The notes beneath the pieces are model-generated. The model saw only the letters and a list, made by a program, of their open reading frames with translations, had not been told where the DNA came from and ran no database searches. Both the position numbers and the translations under genes were made by a program. Below, piece after piece: positions 5,882-6,844 of a stretch of 6,844 bases of DNA. Source of the stretch: Bacteroides sp. CAG:1060 (GTDB taxonomy: Bacteria > Bacteroidota > Bacteroidia > Bacteroidales > UBA932); NCBI GenBank assembly GCA_000432655.1, contig HF986286.1, forward strand, positions 1-6,844, in the 5' to 3' direction. Numbering within the stretch: position 1 is the stretch's first letter; each line of letters starts with the position of its first letter.

Positions 5882-6844
5882 TTAGGAATCATGATTATAA
5901 AAAATTCGGTCTCCTTCCATAAGGACAGTATCCCCACGCGGAATGATGTTCTCTTGTCCGCGCTGGATAAGCAATATCTGCCCCGTACCCACGGCATATT
6001 CCTTTATGGTCTTGCCGATGTCCTTGCTGCCCTTGGAAACGGTTTTCTCCGAAAGACGCATACTGTGCTTCCCGACGCATGCCTGTGAGCATACGATGAG
6101 TTTATCCCCAGTATTGAATACCGTATCCCCGTTCGGAACGGTCTCGGTCCCATCCGGAGCTATACACTTACAGATAAGAATATCGACAGGGAACGCCACA
6201 TCCTTTACCTTTTTGCCGTCCCACTGGGAAGGTACGGAGACCTCGCTAAAAATCAACTCCGTCTCCTCGGAGAAGTCACTGAATGTCTTCATGACATCCG
6301 CATCCTTGTCTATCATGTCGAGCTTACGTGCCATAAACGGTATAAAATAACCTTGCAGGGATATTGAAAGAAGCACGATGCAGAACACAATATTCAATAT
6401 GTCATTCTGGACAACCCCGTCACTTACTGTCGCAAAGATGGCGAATACAATAGAAGAAGCCCCGCGCAGCCCCACGAATGACACAAGCGCTTTCTGCTTC
6501 ATCATAAACTTTCTGAAAGGCATCAATATCAGGTACACGGAACATGGTCTTGCAAACAAAAGGATAAAGAAGAATATGAGCACGGCAGGCAGAAGAACCT
6601 TGACCATAAGCGCAGGACGTGCAAGAAGTCCCAAAAGGAAGAACACAAGTACCTGCATAAGACCGGTAAGTCCGTCAAAGAAACCCACCATGTTCTTTTT
6701 ACCCTTGAAAGTACAGTTGCCGAGCATCATTCCCACAATGTAGGTACTGAGGTAGCCGTTGCCTCCCACCAGAGACGGGACAGCATACGAGAACAATGCC
6801 ACCGCAAATACAAAAAGCGAATCAAACCCCGATGTAGGGAAATT
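5882..6844 (-). CDS. nhaP2: NhaP2-like K+(Na+)/H+ antiporter, C-terminal part
   Basis: The C-terminal 320 residues of a CPA1-family inner-membrane cation/proton antiporter, most like the NhaP2 potassium/proton antiporters. The frame is open to the right edge, so the GTG at 6800-6802 is an internal valine and not a start; the 14 codons before it read on as NFPTSGFDSLFVFA. Visible are the GGNGYLSTYIVGMMLGN stretch (27-43 of the visible part), membrane segments near 59-76 and 83-107, the family motif GLRGA at 125-129 and a final segment near 148-170. A cytoplasmic tail follows with two related RCK_C-like modules, around 208-251 (VPNGDTVFNTGDKLIV) and 272-320 (IPRGDTVLMEGDRIFY). These would gate transport in response to a ligand such as a nucleotide; ion and ligand are inferred. 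No terminator is seen after the stop, and the downstream operon starts 72 bases on. Confidence 0.9.
   Translation of the reverse strand, partial: NFPTSGFDSLFVFAVALFSYAVPSLVGGNGYLSTYIVGMMLGNCTFKGKKNMVGFFDGLTGLMQVLVFFLLGLLARPALMVKVLLPAVLIFFFILLFARPCSVYLILMPFRKFMMKQKALVSFVGLRGASSIVFAIFATVSDGVVQNDILNIVFCIVLLSISLQGYFIPFMARKLDMIDKDADVMKTFSDFSEETELIFSEVSVPSQWDGKKVKDVAFPVDILICKCIAPDGTETVPNGDTVFNTGDKLIVCSQACVGKHSMRLSEKTVSKGSKDIGKTIKEYAVGTGQILLIQRGQENIIPRGDTVLMEGDRIFYNHDS
5885..6223 (-). other. Tandem RCK_C-like regulatory modules of the antiporter
   Basis: Two copies of a similar beta-rich unit lie at 6092-6223 and 5885-6031. Each ends in the pattern (V/I)P-x-GDTV-x3-GD-x-(L/I), as in VPNGDTVFNTGDKLIV and IPRGDTVLMEGDRIFY, which is typical of the TrkA/RCK C-terminal domain. 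A linker of about 20 residues separates them. No Rossmann-type RCK_N domain with a GxGxxG motif lies between the last membrane segment and the first copy. Confidence 0.72.

Noticed and set aside
6800..6802. GTG as a start codon for the antiporter
   Set aside because: The frame continues open to the window edge with sequence typical of a membrane segment, so this is an internal valine of a gene cut by the window.

Overview
The window looks like a chromosomal segment of a member of the Bacteroidota, probably Bacteroidales. Three observations support this. The rpsO promoter matches the Bacteroidota consensus (TTTG, then TAnnTTTG). No convincing Shine-Dalgarno sequence precedes the starts examined. 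The protein set (S15 and PNPase side by side, a WG-repeat lipoprotein, an NhaP2-type antiporter) fits the group. The genus cannot be fixed from the sequence alone. All genes lie on the minus strand, so transcription runs from right to left. There is no mobile element, tRNA, rRNA, CRISPR array or gene-free stretch over 120 bases.

In transcription order from the right edge: (1) the C-terminal 320 residues of a CPA1-family cation/proton antiporter resembling NhaP2, with two RCK_C-like modules (5882-6844, cut by the window edge). (2) After 72 bases, four genes with gaps of only 9, 3 and 4 bases, almost certainly one operon: a WG-repeat lipoprotein (4502-5809), a 707-residue membrane protein with an EF-hand loop, a cysteine cluster and three C-terminal membrane segments (2369-4492), a GT4-type glycosyltransferase (1151-2365) and an FMN nitroreductase-family protein (580-1146). 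(3) rpsO (193-468), with its own promoter and a leader hairpin. (4) An intrinsic terminator or attenuator (142-173). (5) The first 31 codons of pnp (1-95).

The translation and RNA-decay genes rpsO and pnp are ordinary. The four-gene cluster is the least explained part: an envelope lipoprotein, a possible Ca2+- or metal-binding inner-membrane protein of unknown function and a glycosyltransferase suggest an envelope or glycolipid module. That functional link is inferred from gene order. Nothing in the sequence proves a new system, but the 707-residue protein is the best candidate for follow-up.
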